Shown here piece after piece: positions 60,126 to 64,000 of a DNA stretch of 64,000 bases (its first letter is position 1; every line of letters begins with the position of its first letter). Under the pieces are notes generated by a model. The model made no database searches. It was not told the origin of the DNA and saw only the letters and a list, made by a program, of their open reading frames with translations. This DNA comes from Chitinophagaceae bacterium. GTDB lineage: Bacteria > Bacteroidota > Bacteroidia > Chitinophagales > Chitinophagaceae. The stretch covers positions 1 through 64,000 of the forward strand of contig JAGXRG010000026.1 of NCBI GenBank assembly GCA_018335935.1. The letters are read 5' to 3'. The position numbers and the translations under genes were made by a program.

Positions 60126-63014
60126 ATGTTCATACGAATATTGGTGCTTTTATGTCTTCCTTTATTTTCAATTGCACAAAATACCATTGGATTACCAAAT
60201 ATTAATAATTTTCCTAAGAGTACTTACAAGGCAGGATTACAGAATTGGGATATTAAACAAGATAAAAATGGATTTATATATGTAGCCAATAATGAAGGAT
60301 TATTAACTTTTGATGGTAAGTATTGGAATCTTTTACCATTACCCAACAAAACCATCGTTAGATCTGTTGAAGTTGCAGATAATAATAGAATTTATGTTGG
60401 AGGTCAGGATGAATTGGGCTTTTTCTACCCCAATGAAATTGGCGAGTTAGCATATCATTCTCTACTAAATCTTATTCCTGAAAAAGATAGAATTTTAGGT
60501 GATGTTTGGGATATTAAAATAATTAAAGGCAATGTTTTTTTTAGATGCTTTAACAAACTAATAAAATATAATAATAAAACAATAATTGTATATAATGCAC
60601 CTACAGAATGGACCTTTATGGGCATTTCTAATCAATCATTATTTGTTCAGGATAGAGAAAAAGGTATCTACACCTATGAAAAAGATGTATTTAAACCAAT
60701 AAACACTAAAAATAACTTACCTAAAAATACAGAAATTACAACAATACTTTCTTTGGGATTAGAGCAAACCTTAATAACAACTCTTAAAGATGGAATTTTT
60801 ATACTTCAAGATGCAGATTTAAAAAAAATCAATAGTGCTACTTTTTCACTAATAGAGAAAAACAGAATTTACGATGCTACATTAATTGAAAATAATACTA
60901 TTGCAATAGCAACTTCTTACAATGGCGTTTATATAGTAAATAGTCATGGTGCACTTATTCAACATTTTTCTAAAACAGAAGGTCTGCAGAATAATAATGT
61001 TTTAAGTATTTTTCTAGATAGACAAAAAAATCTTTGGTTGGGTCTAGACAATGGCATAGATTGTATAGAATATAATAGTGCTGTTAAAAGAATTAATCCA
61101 AGTGCACAAGGAGCTTCTGGCTATACTGCCTTATTACATAATGATATCTTATATGCTGGTACATCTTCTGGCTTGTTTTCAGCAACAATTCAAAATAAAA
61201 AAGATTTAAGCTTTGCCAAAAGTAGTTTTCAGCCTATTGAAAAAGCTATGGGCCAAATATGGAGCTTGGCAGAAATAAATAATCAAATTCTAGTGGGCCA
61301 ACATGAAGGAGCTTCTATTATAAAAAATAAAATTGCATACCCATTAATTACAAATAATGGATATTGGAATTTTGTGTCAACAAGTTCAATCTTCCCAACT
61401 TCAAAAATTATTGCTGGCAACTATTTTGGATTGCAATATTTCAATTATGAAAATAATAGTTTTAAACCAGCAGAGTTTATTCCTCAATTCAAAGAATCGT
61501 CTCGTTTTGTAACTATTGATAAATTGAATAATATTTGGGTATCTCACCCTTATCATGGAGTTTTTAAAATTATAAAAGAAAGTACTGGAGGATATTTAAC
61601 TAAAACTTACAACACTACAAATGGATTACCTTCTATTAATAATAATCACATTTATAAAATTCAGAACGAAATAGTGGTGGCAACAGAAAAAGGAATATAT
61701 CAATACGATAAAAATACAGATCGTTTTAGCCTATCAATATTTTATTACAAAATTTTAGGAGATCAAAGTATCAGGTATATAAAAGAAGATACTGATGGAA
61801 ATATATGGTTCATTCACAAAAAAAATGTTGGCGTAATTGAAAACCCATACAAATCTCCCAACATTATATACATACCAGAGTTAAATAATAAAATTTTAAG
61901 TGGGTTTGAATTCATTTATCCTATTAATAAAAACAATATTATCATTGGTGGAGAAAATGGTTTTTTTAATATTGATTTCGAAAAATACAGCAAGAACATT
62001 TTCAATTTAAAAATTTTATTGAGAAGTGTAATCATAAGAGAAAAAACAGATAGCCTTATATATGGTGGTTATCAATTTGACTCTTCTGCCCAAAATAAAA
62101 GAGTAGTAAGTATTGCTAAAAAATGGAATAATATTTTTTTCGAATATGCATCGCCTTTATTTGGCCAACAAGTTAATCTTGAATACAGTTTTAGACTCAA
62201 TGGATATATAAATAATTGGTCTGAATGGAGCATAAAAACTGAAAAAGAATTTAATAACCTTCCTTCTGGCACTTATACATTCGAGGTAAAAGCAAGAAAC
62301 AATTTGGGTATAGAATCAGAAACCATTCGTTATACTTTTAAAATCTTACCTCCTTGGTATAAAAGCAATATTGCATACTTCATTTACTTTTTAATATTCT
62401 GTGCTGGTATTTATTTCTTTATTGAAAAACAGCGAAATATTTTTTATATGCAAGAATTGAAATATGAAAAAGAACAAAAACAACTTCAAGACCATCATGA
62501 AAGAGAAATTAAAGAAGCTGAAAGTGAATTAGTAGCTTTAAGAAATGAAAAATTACAAGCAGATATTGATTTTAAAAATTCTGAATTAGCTAATTCTGCT
62601 ATGCACATTTTAAAGAAAGGTGAATTATTGACAAAAATTAAAAATGAACTCAATCATATTATTAAAAAAGAAAGCAGCGATAAAACAATTGCTGAGTTAA
62701 AAAAAATGTTGAAAGCATTACAAGAAGATGAAAAAATGGATGAAGATTGGGAACATTTTGCACAGCATTTCGATAAAGTTCATAGCGATTTTCTTTACTC
62801 GTTAAAAGAAAAATATCCTAATATTACACCTAATGAATTAAAGCTTTCTGCTTATTTAAGAATGAACCTCTCGACTAAGGAAATTGCACAATTAATGAAT
62901 ATATCTGTAAGGGGAGTTGAGATTAGCAGGTATAGATTGAGAAAAAAATTAGGCATTAGTTCTGATGTTAATTTATTTGATTTTTTGATTGCCATTAACC
63001 ATAGCTCAACTTAA
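60126..63014 (+). CDS. membrane-tethered Y_Y_Y sensor / LuxR-type HTH regulator
   Basis: The 962-residue one-component regulator has a signal peptide (1-18), a periplasmic two-component-type propeller (about 25-660, with GLQNNNVLSIFLDRQKNLWLG-like repeats), a Y_Y_Y domain (about 672-742), one TM segment (about 747-767), a long cytoplasmic coiled coil (about 770-845), and a C-terminal LuxR-type HTH (about 895-958: LSTKEIAQLMNISVRGVEISRYRLRKK). It has no histidine kinase or receiver domain. It is divergent from the T9SS gene and next to the PUL, so it probably senses glucan fragments in the periplasm and activates the locus while still in the membrane. Confidence 0.88.
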   Translation: MFIRILVLLCLPLFSIAQNTIGLPNINNFPKSTYKAGLQNWDIKQDKNGFIYVANNEGLLTFDGKYWNLLPLPNKTIVRSVEVADNNRIYVGGQDELGFFYPNEIGELAYHSLLNLIPEKDRILGDVWDIKIIKGNVFFRCFNKLIKYNNKTIIVYNAPTEWTFMGISNQSLFVQDREKGIYTYEKDVFKPINTKNNLPKNTEITTILSLGLEQTLITTLKDGIFILQDADLKKINSATFSLIEKNRIYDATLIENNTIAIATSYNGVYIVNSHGALIQHFSKTEGLQNNNVLSIFLDRQKNLWLGLDNGIDCIEYNSAVKRINPSAQGASGYTALLHNDILYAGTSSGLFSATIQNKKDLSFAKSSFQPIEKAMGQIWSLAEINNQILVGQHEGASIIKNKIAYPLITNNGYWNFVSTSSIFPTSKIIAGNYFGLQYFNYENNSFKPAEFIPQFKESSRFVTIDKLNNIWVSHPYHGVFKIIKESTGGYLTKTYNTTNGLPSINNNHIYKIQNEIVVATEKGIYQYDKNTDRFSLSIFYYKILGDQSIRYIKEDTDGNIWFIHKKNVGVIENPYKSPNIIYIPELNNKILSGFEFIYPINKNNIIIGGENGFFNIDFEKYSKNIFNLKILLRSVIIREKTDSLIYGGYQFDSSAQNKRVVSIAKKWNNIFFEYASPLFGQQVNLEYSFRLNGYINNWSEWSIKTEKEFNNLPSGTYTFEVKARNNLGIESETIRYTFKILPPWYKSNIAYFIYFLIFCAGIYFFIEKQRNIFYMQELKYEKEQKQLQDHHEREIKEAESELVALRNEKLQADIDFKNSELANSAMHILKKGELLTKIKNELNHIIKKESSDKTIAELKKMLKALQEDEKMDEDWEHFAQHFDKVHSDFLYSLKEKYPNITPNELKLSAYLRMNLSTKEIAQLMNISVRGVEISRYRLRKKLGISSDVNLFDFLIAINHSST

Positions 63015-63056
63015 AAGTTCTTGATATTGAAAACAAATATTTATTAATAATTAATT

Positions 63057-64000
63057 ATGAAAAGAAGAGATTTTGTAACATTATCTGCATTAACCACAGG
63101 AGCAGGATTGCTTAGTGGGTTTATAAAGCCAAGTCATCAACAAGAACCTATAAAACACAATGATCCAAAATTAGATTTACAAGAAAACAAATCAATCTCT
63201 ATTGACGAAAGAAAAAATAGAATTGCAAAAGCCCAAGAATTATTACAACAACAAGGATTAACTTCACTCATATTAGATGCAGGAACTTCATTAAATTATT
63301 TTACAGGAATTAGATGGTGGCCTAGTGAAAGAACTATGTTGGCTATAATTCCAGCTAGTGGTGAGGTTAAATATGTTTGTCCTGCTTTTGAAGAAGATAG
63401 ATTTAGAGAATTAATTACTATTGGTAAAGAAGTTATAATTTGGCATGAAGATGAAAATCCATTTATTAAGATTGTACAAGTATTACAAGATAATGGATTA
63501 AATAGTGGTAAAATTGCTATAGAAGAGCAAACCAGATTTTTTATAGCAAATGGTATTAAAAATGTTGCAGATAATTTTGAAATTATATCTGGAAATACAG
63601 TAGTTATTCCTTGCAGACAAATTAAATCTAAAAATGAAATTGCTTTAATGCAAAAAGCTGCCGACATTACAGTTGAAGCTATTAAATATGCTATTAGAAA
63701 TCTTAGAGAAGGAATGACACCTCAAGACATTTCTAATTTAATTGCTAAAGAACATCAAAAACAAGGTAGTCAACACGATTTTACTCTTGTAACTTTTGGA
63801 GAAGCTTCAGCATTTCCACATGGAACTACAAAACCTCAGTTTTTAAAAAAAGGAGATATTGTTTTAATGGATTGTGGTTGTAATTATAAAGGCTATTGCT
63901 CAGATATCACCAAAACCATTGTATTTGGAGCAAAACCAACCAAACGACAAGAATATATTTGGAACTTAGAATTATCAGCTCAAACTGCTGGCTTCAATGC
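63057..64000 (+). CDS. M24-family Xaa-Pro peptidase with Tat-like signal, partial
   Basis: An open frame runs from the ATG at 63057 to the window edge (314 codons, no stop), so the C-terminus is missing. The N-terminus MKRRDFVTLSALTTGAG is a Tat-like signal with a twin Arg. A creatinase/prolidase N-terminal domain (about 50-180) leads to the M24 domain with the metal site MDCGCNYKGYCSDITKT; the later His and Glu ligands lie beyond the window. It starts 43 bases after the regulator gene. It is unlike the cytoplasmic pepP at 39863 and is probably exported. Confidence 0.85.
   Translation, partial: MKRRDFVTLSALTTGAGLLSGFIKPSHQQEPIKHNDPKLDLQENKSISIDERKNRIAKAQELLQQQGLTSLILDAGTSLNYFTGIRWWPSERTMLAIIPASGEVKYVCPAFEEDRFRELITIGKEVIIWHEDENPFIKIVQVLQDNGLNSGKIAIEEQTRFFIANGIKNVADNFEIISGNTVVIPCRQIKSKNEIALMQKAADITVEAIKYAIRNLREGMTPQDISNLIAKEHQKQGSQHDFTLVTFGEASAFPHGTTKPQFLKKGDIVLMDCGCNYKGYCSDITKTIVFGAKPTKRQEYIWNLELSAQTAGFN

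Noticed and set aside
63296-63667. 123-residue minus-strand frame at the right end
   Set aside because: It is antisense to the partial M24 peptidase, whose motifs are clear.
1-64000. tRNA, rRNA, insertion sequences or prophage
   Set aside because: I saw no T-loop-like GTTCGAATCC blocks, rRNA stretches, transposase motifs, or integrase and attachment-site pairs.

Overview
This window looks like chromosome from a low-GC (roughly one third G+C by eye) member of the Bacteroidota, probably the Chitinophagaceae or a close relative. The evidence is a SusC/SusD pair, a type IX secretion (T9SS) C-terminal domain, a LuxR-type regulator with a Y_Y_Y sensor, many lipoproteins with short lipoboxes, and promoters with the Bacteroidota -7 element TAnnTTTG. 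I see no rRNA, tRNA, CRISPR array, transposase or prophage gene. The genus cannot be fixed from sequence reading alone.

Region by region. Positions 1-499 hold no gene: a 224-bp-period tandem duplication carries palindromic repeats and two terminator-like hairpins. 500-6274 (minus strand) has a thiolase, a NatA/NatB-type ABC exporter pair, and a LemA/TPM-domain cluster. 6651-12787 (plus) has gyrA with a TPR-like secreted protein, then two small membrane proteins and an RluF-type pseudouridine synthase. 12796-19956 (minus) has a class IV aminotransferase, a penicillin-acylase-type hydrolase, lgt, trxB, frr and a WecA-type transferase. 20105-28498 has a transketolase N-terminal half, a mitochondrial-type citrate synthase, a GH13 amylase, a DUF3347 lipoprotein, ogt, csaA, alanine dehydrogenase and GAPDH. 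28542-41152 is mostly housekeeping: an FAD dehydrogenase, an EamA transporter, glyS, infC, thrS, rsmI, pssA, an S23-type four-helix bundle protein and pepP. 41238-46728 is an RND efflux operon (adaptor, pump, TolC).

46834-63014 is the accessory core. It is a polysaccharide utilisation locus (PUL), most likely for laminarin or a similar beta-1,3-glucan. The minus-strand order is SusC, SusD, a three-module surface glycan-binding lipoprotein, a PKD lipoprotein, a GH16 endo-glucanase lipoprotein and a GH3 beta-glucosidase. Upstream lies a T9SS-secreted protein with two carbohydrate-binding-like modules. Divergent from that is a membrane-tethered one-component regulator (propeller, Y_Y_Y, TM, coiled coil, LuxR HTH, no kinase). 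The inferred scheme is that the GH16 cuts glucan at the surface, the lipoproteins and SusCD capture and import oligosaccharides, and the GH3 finishes them to glucose.

The most notable pattern is an 18-bp motif, CACATCAYTAYTACATCA (a direct repeat of ACATCA one helical turn apart). It occurs as one good plus one degenerate copy upstream of susC and as two good copies upstream of the T9SS protein, at similar distances from both start codons. It is a strong candidate operator for the regulator. Other points of interest are start codons exactly 4 nt after a -7 element (leaderless mRNAs), an orphan transketolase half, GyrA with Ala at the quinolone Ser83 position, and a variant Lgt. The window ends inside an M24 peptidase gene.
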